Positions 20,388-29,030 of a DNA stretch of 64,000 nt are shown here, one piece after another. The notes under the pieces were generated by a model. That model was not told where the DNA came from, made no database searches, and saw only the letters and a program-made list of their open reading frames with translations. Within the stretch, counting starts at the first letter, position 1. Each line of letters starts with the position of its first letter. Source of the stretch: Leptobrachium leishanense (Eukaryota > Chordata > Amphibia > Anura > Megophryidae). The translations under genes were made by a program, and so were the position numbers. The stretch covers positions 350,262,942 to 350,326,941 of the forward strand of contig CM019063.1 in NCBI GenBank assembly GCA_009667805.1, in the 5' to 3' direction.

Positions 20388-21020
20388 TTAACCTCCCTGG
20401 CGGTATTCCCGAGTGTGACTCGGGGTTAAATTTCACTACCACGAACGGTAACCCCGAGCCACACTCGGGCTGGATAGATACCTCCTCCTGGCTCCCTGCT
20501 GTCCCCCTTAGTGTGATCGCAGCAAGCTGCTTCCTGGAAGGCTCCCTGCGAGTCACACGATGCAGGGGGCGGGGCTAGCATAAAAGGAATCTTTTTTACA
20601 GTTTTCATTTTGGATTATACAGTGTATTGTTTTTGAACGGCCACTAGGTGGCAGTACAGGATAAGAAATAGACCATACATCGTCTCACCCTTGCTTGCAG
20701 ACAGATTTCAGTGTTTTTTGTTGTATTTTATTGAATATCATTTATTTGCATTATTTTGGATTATTATTTTTGGGATAATAAATTATTATTTCGTGTTTCA
20801 AACTTTATCGGACTCGGTGTATTTACTATTTATTTTTTATTTATTTATTAATTTATTTATACAGGATTTTACCAGTAAGGACTCTTGCTTGCACGGATTT
20901 CAGTGCGTGATTCCTAATTATTACAGGCTAACTATGTACAAAAACACGTTTCCTTTAAAAAAAAATTGAGACGCTTTTAGACACAAAATTTTGAAAAAAT
21001 TAGACTGCCAGCGAGGTTAA
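20388..21020. mobile_element. piggyBac-type non-autonomous element (TTAA)
   Basis: The ends TTAACCTCCCTGGCGGT and ACTGCCAGCGAGGTTAA are inverted repeats with TTAA at both boundaries (20388-20391 and 21017-21020), the piggyBac signature. A CCCCGAG hairpin (20412-20470) follows the left end. There is no transposase. Confidence 0.85.
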
Positions 21021-21839
21021 TAAAGTATTTTTTTTCTGAAGCAGCACCATTGTCTGTTTTTCAATTATAAAATAAACAATATCCTTCAGTAACTCAGTCA
21101 GGTCAGCCATCAGGGGCCCAGTTTATCCAGGGAGCCGTTGCCAAACCCTGTGAGCCTTAAGTGCCAAATGGGTAAATGGCCCCTCCATGTTACCCTGGAC
21201 TGGTCAACCAAGATGCCATCAATTTTCACAGTGGGCCACGGTATCGAGGGGCCAGTCAGAGCACTCTGGCTTAGAACTGATGGATTGATTAGTATGATCT
21301 GCAACAGGAAGCACTTTTAATCCCCTTGCTGGACCATCAGTGATTTAGCCCATTCCCAGTAAACGTAAGGTTTGCAGAAAGAGGCAAAATGTTATATTTT
21401 GAAATGGGCAACTGACAGAATGGGGGGGGGGCTGACCAGTGGTTTAGTAAGGGGTGGGAGTTTAGACCTTGCCTATATGACATGGGCTTTCTGAAAATAA
21501 AGTTTTGCCATGTACTTTGTAATACATTGTAAAAGTTGTTTTAGAATAAACTTGTTTTTTTTCTATGAAATGGGCTTTGCTTCATTTGATGAGAAAGAAA
21601 CATTTCTCTAGTTTGTTTTGCAAAGTATTGGATTCCTGTCTATTGCGGAGAAAAGCAAATCTAATCCAGTATAGACAGGCTGCGAGGCGGAGCGGAGTCC
21701 AGTCATGCCTGCACAATGTTTGCTTCTCTTTGCTTCGCTATGCTGTGCGTTGCTATGCGCTCTGTGTATCTCAGGCTTAATACTGCCCAGAGTTTTGCAC
21801 TTAATGATTTGCAACATATTAAAGCGAATTATTGAAGCT
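21021..21839. other. Unassigned intronic DNA
   Basis: I see a G run at 21422 and AT-rich sequence, but no gene or recognisable element. Confidence 0.4.
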
Positions 21840-22075
21840 ACTAAACATTAGAAGACATGTTCAGGGTCATTATTTTACACACCCATTACAAAGGCTTTGG
21901 CAAAATCTAAGTAAATCACATCCACTGCGACCTCCTGATCTACACATCTATCTACTACTTTATAGAATGCAATTTGGTTAGTCTGATGTTATGTGTGTTT
22001 CATAAATCCATGCTGTTTTCTGCTAAGTACATTATAGCTCCCAATGAATTCCTTTACATTAACCCTTTGTAATAC
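21840..22075 (-). pseudogene. CR1-type LINE reverse transcriptase fragment
   Basis: On the minus strand one frame reads NVLSRKQHGFMKHT (finger region). Shortly after, in another frame, comes VDVIYLDFAKAF, motif A of LINE reverse transcriptases with its catalytic Asp. A frameshift or stop lies between the two parts. This is a short relic of a CR1/Jockey-like LINE, different from the L2 copies. Confidence 0.72.
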
Positions 22076-22080
22076 TTTGT

Positions 22081-23300
22081 TAGTGTTGCATCGAAATGGA
22101 AATTTCCGTCCGATACCGAAAATTCGGGATCGGTTTGTCCGAAAACTGATTCCGAAAATCAGACATGAGAATCTGGGCCTAGAGGCCAGGCCGAACCGGG
22201 GACTCACCTGATCCCGAAGGCCAGCCGAGCAAGCTGCTCGGCCGGCCTCCAGGCTCGCCTGAGACTGGAGACCGGCCGAGCAGCTTGCTCGGCCGGGCCT
22301 CCAGGCCCAGGTTCGGATGGCTGATTGGTTGCACCTACATACTCACCTACATCCTCCTACTTCGGCCCTGAGTCCTCCAGCTGTTTCAGGCTGCTCGGCC
22401 GGCCTTCAGGCTCGGCTGGGCCTTCAAGGCCCAGCCAAACCGGGGGCTCATCTGAGCCTGGAGGCTGACTGAGCAGCCTGCTCGGCCGGGCCTCCAGGCC
22501 CAGGTTCGGATGGCTGCACCTACATACTCACCAACATCCTCCTACTTTGGCCCTGAGTTCCAGCGGTAGCAGTCCCATGGTGACAGTCCTCCTGCAGCCG
22601 GTGCCCACTCTCCGTCAGATGCAGGGATGATGTTGCAGAGGTGGAAGCTTTTGATTCTGCAGACAGCCTGGTCAAAGGCTTCCACCTCTGCAACGTCATC
22701 CCTGTGTCTGACGGAGAGTGGGAACCAGCTGCCGGAGGACTGTCACCACGGGACTGCCAGCGCTGGAGCTCAGGGCCAAAGTAGGAGGATGTAGGTGAGT
22801 ATGTTGCCTACACATGCTCACCTGCATCGGCCCGAGTCCTCCACCGGTTGCAGTCCTCCTGCATCTCCGCTCTCTTTGTCGGTCGCTGCTATGACGTCAC
22901 GAAAGCCTTTGACCCAGGGTCAAAGGCTTCTGTGACATCATAGCAGCGTCCAATGGAGAGCGGACACTGGATGCAGCAGGACTGCCACCGCTGGAGGACT
23001 CAGAGCTGATGTAGGTGAGTATGAGTAATGCTCTCCATCCCCCCCCCCTAACAAAATCCATCACCTGGGCGTGGAGGCCCGCCCAAGCTCCCTGCTTGGC
23101 CGTCCCTCTAGGCCTAGGCCAACCCGAGGGCTCGCCTGAGCCTGGATGCCTCCGGGCTCAGCAGGGCTTCCAGGTCCTATTTTGAAAGGAAAATTTTCGG
23201 CAGATTTTTTTTTTCCACCCTCTGCTGAATTTTCCATTTCTGCCGAAAGCACATTTTTTGGCCGATTAATTTTGGTGGCTGAAATTTCGGTGCATCCCTA
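22081..23300. mobile_element. Non-autonomous hAT made of hairpins
   Basis: The ends tagtgttgcatcgaaatgga and gaaatttcggtgcatcccta match the hAT termini at 8015 and 14136 in style. The flanks (tactttgt and ctttctgt) give no clean TSD. The body holds a direct duplication (about 22265-22370 and 22440-22560) and two large hairpins (22525-22802 and 22812-23022). No transposase is present. Confidence 0.75.
22525..23022. repeat. Two tandem hairpins tipped by splice-donor motifs
   Basis: Hairpin 1 spans 22525-22802 and hairpin 2 spans 22812-23022. Both right arms end in gatgtaggtgagtatg, and the left arms carry its near complement. Reading outward, the arm tips are TAG|GTGAGTAT, a strong 5' splice-site consensus, best preserved on the plus strand. 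Confidence 0.75.
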
Positions 23301-23805
23301 CTTTCTGTGCTTACGCACACAGCTCCAATCGATAATCCATCATTTTCTAAAGGTGCTATGGGACTTATGCACAAAAGAATGCAAGTTCCGAGTGATGCTC
23401 AGTTTGCGTATCCTATTCAACGTAATTTGTGAAGGTACACAAATTGTGTAGAAAAGATTTGGGGGCCACTGCATTTCAGTAGTCCCGAGCTGACAGAGAA
23501 GAGCAGTGTGTGCGCTGAGGGAGATAAATTTGAGTATTTTCTCTGAAATTAAAAAAGGTAATTGGGCAGATTGTCATAAATGATGGGGAGGGGGGGTAAT
23601 TTTGATTAGAGTGCCCCTTAAATCAAAGGTACTGCTGTCCTAAATGGTTTTTAGAAGAAAAATTACATTTATGGTTGGGAATTTTATTTAGGTTGTCTTC
23701 TACAGAATGTTTTGAACACTGTGTTTTCTTTTGCAACCTTCCTATTTTGTTTTACTTATATAGATATGTTTTCTGATATCTTCCTTTTCCCTTGGTTGTG
23801 TACAG
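23301..23805 (+). other. MLLT1 intron, 3' end
   Basis: The last 30 bases are a pyrimidine-rich tract ending in tgtacag, a good 3' splice site for the exon at 23806. I see no element in the rest. Confidence 0.7.
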
Positions 23806-23893
23806 TCTGTTCCATCTAGCCCCTCCAACAGTAGTTCGAGTTCAGACTCCAGCTCTGAATCAGATTTTGAACCATCACAGAACCACAGCCAAG
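23806..23893 (+). CDS. MLLT1: MLLT1 (ENL) internal exon, Ser-rich linker
   Basis: This 88-nt exon is bounded by a polypyrimidine tract plus tacag and by aag|gtaggta. It translates in frame from its first base to a Ser-rich acidic segment ending [13 protein letters not shown] plus one base, phase 1 to the next exon. This matches the linker of ENL, the YEATS-domain chromatin reader of the super elongation and DOT1L complexes, in the nucleus. The related MLLT3 (AF9) differs here, so ENL is the better match (from memory of the family). The N-terminal YEATS domain and the upstream Ser/Lys-rich exon are not in the window, so the upstream intron exceeds 23.8 kb. Confidence 0.88.
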
Positions 23894-24110
23894 GTAGGTA
23901 CATAATCTTTTACAATCGAAGATTGATTGAATGCACGATGTTTTTAAAATGGAATACACAATAACAAGAGGCGCAGCAAGGTCATGAGGCGCCCGGTGGC
24001 AAGTTTTACCCTAGACCCCCCCCCCAGGGGTCAATTCCTGAGGAAAAAAAAGTGAGGGAACTCCCCCAAGATTTCCACTACCCCAACTACCTGAATTTTT
24101 TATATATATA

Positions 24111-24315
24111 CAGTCATGGCCGAAATTGTTGGCACCCCAGAAATTTTTCCAGAAAATAAAGTATTTCTCACAGAAAAGTATTGCAGTAACACATGTTTTG
24201 CTATACACATGTTTATTCCCTTTGTGTGTATTGGAACAAAACAAAAAAAGGGAGGAAAAAAAAGCAAATTGGAGATAATGTCACACAAAACTCCAAAAAG
24301 GGTCTGGACAAAATT
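24111..24315 (+). mobile_element. Tc1-family element, 5' end only
   Basis: It starts at a TA with cagtcatggccgaaattgtt and continues with a typical Tc1 leader (ggcaccccagaaatttttcc, repeated cacatgttt). It stops at about 24315, where a palindrome begins. There is no transposase. Confidence 0.7.
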
Positions 24316-24493
24316 CAGAATTTTAATTATGTGACGTTATGATAATGAGTTAAAAACCCAGAATCCACGTTGAGCCCAGCATTTATAGTGTTAAGATATG
24401 TGATCATTTTCATTTCATATGTTTAATGCTGGGCTCAACGTGGACTCTGGGTTTTTAACCCATTATCATAACGTCACATAACATTTAAAATTC
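24313..24493. repeat. Palindrome, ~75-bp arms
   Basis: The arms start cagaattttaattatgtgac and return as gtcacataacatttaaaattctg. The core of each contains tgggctcaacgtgga or its complement. It is probably a MITE. Confidence 0.75.
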
Positions 24494-24499
24494 TGGCTG

Positions 24500-24905
24500 A
24501 TGCTTTTTTTTTTTTTTCCCTCCTCTTTTTTTTTTTTAATGTCTCAGTCTTCACTGTTCTGTTTTTTGTTTTTTTCTTTTTCCCTTTTTTTTCTTCTCTT
24601 TTTCCATTCAAGTTGTATGATCTTATCTCTGTTGTTTTAATATGGGCACAAGATCCCTCGTGATCATTTTCTCATTTTGAACATACCATTTGACTCTCAC
24701 TCTTTACGACATCTAACCCCCACCCATGTGACCCTTATGTCCTAATGTTTAATTCTAGGAACTGATCAGTAAGCTTCCAGACCTGAGGAAGAGAGTAATA
24801 CTCTCAAAAGCTTGTCTTTTAAAAGTTACGTTAGTCCAATAAAAAAGGGTATCACTACGTACTGCTCTACTCGTGATTTTGGCAAACTGGACTAACACAG
24901 CCTAA
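24500..24905 (+). mobile_element. PLE-like 3' region with degenerate hammerhead
   Basis: A pyrimidine-rich stretch is followed at 24783 by CTGAGGA, a GAGAGT/ACTCTC stem, AAAA and aagcttgtc. This has the layout of a PLE hammerhead, but G12 of GAAA is lost and the CTGATGA box is altered. I infer a retroelement 3' end; no coding part remains. Confidence 0.4.
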
Positions 24906-24911
24906 TATATA

Positions 24912-25349
24912 TTTGAATTGCTATGATGTGCAAGTGGCTTCTGCAATAATAAACTAATTATAGCGTAGAGGCTTTTTATCTCACTTTTTGTCCTCCACCA
25001 CAACCCTTGTAAGTACTGATTTACTCTAGGGGTCCAAGCATCCACTGCAACTGGTCATCATGCCTAGCTCCTAGCTGATGAGGGTCCAATAAACCCGAAA
25101 CAGCGCTGTCCTAGGAGTGGCTTTGACCAGTTGCATAAACCTTGTCTCTGCTAGAAAGCCATATTTTGGCATAAAATTGATTTTAGGGTTCTGTGTAATA
25201 ACAGACCCAGGATGCATAAAAGCGAGACAGGGGTCATTTGCATATCCTACCCAGAGTTCTTTGCTACACATGGGGAGTGTAGCACAGGAGCTCTGGGATG
25301 GAATTCTTTGAATTGCTATGATGTGCAAGTGGCTTCTGCAATAATAAAC
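24912..25349 (+). mobile_element. Hammerhead-bearing 395-bp unit, 1.1 copies
   Basis: A 43-bp sequence starting tttgaattgctatgatgtgc occurs identically at 24912-24954 and 25307-25349, giving a 395-bp period around one hammerhead (25046-25134). This is how partial tandem copies of PLE terminal repeats, or small non-autonomous retrozyme-like elements, would look. No ORF is present. Confidence 0.65.
25046..25134 (+). ncRNA. Type I hammerhead ribozyme, near-perfect
   Basis: The core is CTGATGA (25075-25081), stem II gggt/accc (25082-25096) and GAAA (25097-25100). Stem III is the palindrome acagcgctgt, and cleavage would follow TC (25109-25110). Stem I is ctcctag/ctaggag next to the core, then an internal loop, then 11 further pairs tgcaactggtc/gaccagttgca. 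All invariant core bases are present, so self-cleavage is plausible. It lies on the MLLT1 sense strand between two exons. The minimal self-complementary stem III resembles PLE hammerheads thought to act as dimers (family knowledge). Confidence 0.9.
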
Positions 25350-25509
25350 CATATATATATATATACACACGCTTATGTGCTCCTTTCTCATACACAAAAA
25401 TAGACAATGTGCATGTGTGCCATGCCTTGGCCACGTTACACGGACAATTACACCCTGACCACACACAGACCTCAGATATATATTACGAACACACCCACCC
25501 ACAGAATCC

Positions 25510-25735
25510 TATATAACCAGGCACAGAGCCCCCAGAATTATGTGTATACCCAGCACAGACCCACCCATAATTATGTATACGCAGCAGAGCCCCCAGAATT
25601 ATGCAGACCCCAGAATTATGTACATACAGCAGAGCCCCCAGAATTATGTACATACAGCAGAGCCCCCAGAATTATGTATACCCAGCAAAGCCCCCAGAAT
25701 TATATACAAACGTCAGAGCCCCCAGAATTCCCAAT
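25510..25735. repeat. Minisatellite, ~30-bp unit
   Basis: Units containing gagcccccagaattatgta repeat about seven times with length variation. The reading frames over it are artefacts. Confidence 0.88.
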
Positions 25736-26348
25736 GGGGGCTGTGTCTGGACACAGCAGACCCCACCCCTTCACATTTTGCAGTTCCATGCAGGGGCCCT
25801 ATGTGTGTAAGAAGGGAGGATCACTAGCTTGGGATCTCCTGTCAGCTGCAGAGAAACCAGCTTGCAGGGGAGGGTTCCAGGCGGGGGGGCAGTAATAAGG
25901 GGGCCTCACCTCTCCTGTAGATTTAGTGGGATGAGATCTCGGCAGAGTCAAACCAGTAGCAGCGTGCTGCACTCACTCCTGCTGCTCTCTGTAACTCTTC
26001 CGGGAGCCCTGCATCACGTGACACAGCAGCCAGGAAGCTGATTGACTGCTCCATTCTCACTGTGCGTGTGAGATGGAAAGGAGCCTTGGGGTTGGTAATA
26101 TTTGCTTGTGGTGGCGCCTGCTTTCGGCGCCCCCCCCCCTTTCAGGCAGGTGCTCCCCCCTCGCTACACCACTGCACAAGAAGTCCACATACCCTTACAA
26201 TTTTATTTTCTGAAATGAATTGCAATGACTGTTTTGGAATCACGAAGGTATTCCTTACCTTCCCCAATCCTTTTCCCAGTATTATGGTTTACTAAAAAAA
26301 TACATTTATATGCTTTTAATACACATGCTTATTTCTGTTGCACCTTAG

Positions 26349-26457
26349 GCCTGCTGCGATCCATGGTGGAAGATCTTCAGTCAGAAGAGTCCGATGAAGA
26401 TAGCTCTTGTGGGGAAGGAGCTGCCCTGAAAAATAAGATTATTGGTAGAGACTCTCG
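26349..26457 (+). CDS. MLLT1: MLLT1 (ENL) internal exon, acidic linker
   Basis: This 109-nt exon has acceptor tgcaccttag and donor tctcg|gtgagg. Joined in phase 1 to the exon at 23806 it reads LLRSMVEDLQSEESDED, then a short variable stretch, then GRDSR, leaving in phase 2. This is the ENL segment just before the SFSDSES-type stretch and the C-terminal ANC1-homology domain that binds AFF, DOT1L and CBX8 partners (family knowledge). A Pro common in this place in relatives is Leu here. The next exon was not found downstream to 64000, so that intron exceeds 37 kb or the exon is too short for me to spot. Confidence 0.9.
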
Positions 26458-27208
26458 GTGAGGACCCAAGTATTTAATCGTTATCAAGAAACCTTTTGAT
26501 TCACACCACAATAAGGTAGTTTAGTTGGTCTGTCTTGTGCACTTTCTAAATTATTTGCCAGAGATATATATATATATATCTTACACACATATATCACACA
26601 CACACACATATTTATCACACACACACACACATTAACTGAAGGTGGGAAATAGTTACAGTAATGATGGAGATGCTTTAGATTGATAATGGATAATGCAGAT
26701 TTTATATTGTGGGATACAATATACATTTTGAATTCTGAACGTAGTTAAATGTTGAACTTTATTAACATCTCTGAAAACAAAGTGATCTCACAATATCTCC
26801 TTTCCTTAAAAAAAATTGCTATCTTTTTGCAAGTTAGATCTGTTTTGCTGGCTAAGGCGGTGGCGTTTTGTTGGGACTACATTAAGAATATTGACCCAAT
26901 TTGTTAAATATTATATATCCTATATAAATTTGGGTCAGGAATGGGCATGAATGAGATTTGAGTGACATGACAACAGAAGGTTTGCAGTGACATCACTCTG
27001 ACCAATACGAGATTCTATAATCTTACACTGCAGATCTTTTCTTGGACCGCACTGCTCACTAAACAGCTGACTTGCCATGTAAGAAAATTAGGGTTCTAAG
27101 AAAATAGTTTAATTTTGTACTATACAAATGCCTTGCCTCCCACTGGGAGGCTTATACACTTGTTCTATTGTGTCATGTTAACGTGCATCTGGTAAGTATG
27201 GTTGGAAT
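26458..27208 (+). other. MLLT1 intron, 5' part, with microsatellites
   Basis: It contains (TA)n at 26565-26578 and interrupted (CA)n at 26583-26632. Nothing else is recognised. Confidence 0.6.
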
Positions 27209-27604
27209 TAGGGCTGCAACTGATTATTTTCATAATCGATTAGTTGGCCTTAAAAGGAACATTATGAAAAAAATTGAAAAAAATAAACCCCTGCGTCCCT
27301 CCTTTTTTTTTGTAAGCAATTTGCGCAGTGTATATAACATTCGTACGTACATACGCAAATTGCATTCTTTTCGCACAGAAGGTACACGAGCACCTGGTCA
27401 CAGTGAAGGATTGATGTTGCATATGCAGCTTAAGCCCATGTCTGCTTTCTTCACAAACAATCGCTGCTACAAGCGCTCAGACAGACCTGATAGTGTCAGC
27501 ACGAAAACCTGGTGAGAACGGGGGCGCCACTTTAGCTTATTAGAGTGTCCCTTTACAATAATTTCATGAACAAACTGAGTGGGAGGAGGGTCCGTAGGTG
27601 GAAG

Positions 27605-28289
27605 TGTAACCGGAATCTGACAGGTTCACTTTCAGGACGGCGCCGGACCGGACCGGACACAAGCAAGGATTGTCTGAACACGAGTCTCTTCAGGAAAGGC
27701 AAACTTTTTTGTGTCGTCACACAAATGCTCACGCAGGATTGAATCGCAAAGAGTGAGCCCCGTCCCCCCCCCCGACAAGGGGTTTTATACCCCAAATACA
27801 TAGTTAGGTACATCCCAATTAACCCACCTCCCGATGACACTTTATTCCACCCCACGTGGGTTAATACCTCCCATTGTTAGTACAAAGGAATTCCATACAT
27901 TGATCGTAAATTGGCAAGCTTCATGTTAGTCTGACAGTCTGTGATTTGCTGCTGCACTAAATCTGGGCCGTGCCCATCTCCCTAAAGGCTATGTTTATTT
28001 TGCTACAGATAAAGCATGTTCTGGTTTCTACGCTCTTCTTTGTCTTACTGCGGGTCTCAGTGACCTTGTAGTATCCATTTGTCATCCTGTCTTTCCGTGC
28101 CAAGAGTTAGCCGGATTTCTCTCAGTTTTATTGCTTCTCTGCTAATCTACCACATTCCTAAAATTCTATGCAAGCTTCATTCTAATGTCTAGTGAAATCT
28201 ATCTAGTTATTTGCAAGTGAACCAATATTCTGAACAAGATGGCCGCTTGGCTCATAATAGCGACCATCTTCCAGCCTGATTCCACTTCA
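27605..28289 (-). repeat. Provirus 1, 3' LTR
   Basis: This 685-bp repeat has TG...CA ends. In virus sense it starts TGAAGTGGAATC and ends GATTCCGGTTACA. A TATA box lies in the ggggttttatacccc block (27778-27792, complement). The poly(A) signal AATAAA present in the 5' LTR is changed to AAAAAA here (27704-27710). A 5-bp ccgga-type duplication distinguishes it from the 5' LTR. Confidence 0.95.
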
Positions 28290-28301
28290 TTCCCCCCTTG
28301 G
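28290..28301 (-). promoter_or_regulatory. Provirus 1 polypurine tract
   Basis: In virus sense ccaaggggggaa directly abuts the 3' LTR. It primes plus-strand DNA synthesis in retroviruses. Confidence 0.9.
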
Positions 28302-28345
28302 CTCAAGCCTCAGGTTCTTTTCCTGATGCTTGTAGCCATCACACC

Positions 28346-29030
28346 CCGACTCGACTATTGCAATAATCTCTTATCTGGCCTCCCTCTGTCCCGCCTCTCC
28401 CCCCTACAATCCATCCTGAACGCCTCCGCCAGGCTAATTCACCTCACCCGCTGCTCTGTCTCTGCCGCTCCCCTCTGCGAGTCCCTTCACTGGCTCCCCA
28501 TCCACTGCAGAATTAAGTTCAAAATCCTTATCCTTACCTACAAAACCCTCACTAACTCAGCGCCCCACTACCTGTCCTCACTAATCACCAGATACACCCC
28601 AGCCCGCTCCCTAAGGTCAAACAGTGACCTGCGCCTAGCTTCTCCCCGCATCACCTCTTCCCATGATAGACTGCAGGATTTCTCACGCGCAGCCCCCGCT
28701 CTCTGGAACGCTCTCCCTCGTACTGTCAGACTTTCCCCTAACTTCTCTTCCTTAAAACGATCCCTTAAAACATTCCTATTTAGGGAAGCCTACCACCCAA
28801 CTCACTGACACAACCATCAATCACTCTCACCTTACAGTCCTCTCCTCCTGTTTCCAACCCCAACCCTCCTAGATTGTGAGTTCCTATGGGAATAGGGCCC
28901 TCATCTCCTCCTGTACTGTTTGTCAAATGTTGTTCAATGTATTGTAACCCTGTCTATACTGTGCTTATTGTACAGCGCTGCGGAATATGCTGGCGCTTTA
29001 TAAATAAAGAATAATAATAATAATAATAAT
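28346..29030 (+). mobile_element. L2 LINE copy 2, inserted in env
   Basis: This 5'-truncated copy starts at ccgactcgactattgc, is nearly identical to 2377-3062, and ends in the same (AAT)n tail. It lies opposite to the provirus and removes or separates the end of env. No clean TSD is readable. Confidence 0.9.
28352..28808 (+). pseudogene. L2 ORF2 C-terminal fragment
   Basis: It encodes the C-terminal 150 or so residues of the same LINE polymerase as 2084-2836, starting at RLDYCNNLLSGLP and ending at the same stop. The longer open frame from 28239 includes retroviral LTR sequence before the junction and is chimeric by chance. Confidence 0.85.

Larger units (their letters stand above)
23960..26176. 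mobile_element. Possible composite DNA transposon in MLLT1 intron
   Basis: The right edge, complement CAGTGGTGTAGCGAGGGGG, is a common hAT-like terminus. The left edge gaggcgcagcaaggtcatga is a diverged match. The flanks share only acaaga. If correct, the Tc1 fragment, palindrome, PLE-like tail, hammerhead unit and minisatellite between them are later insertions or cargo. Confidence 0.4.

Noticed and set aside
24783..24815. A second functional hammerhead next to the one at 25046
   Set aside because: The core has lost the G of GAAA and an altered CTGAGGA replaces CTGATGA. It is kept only as a degenerate relic.
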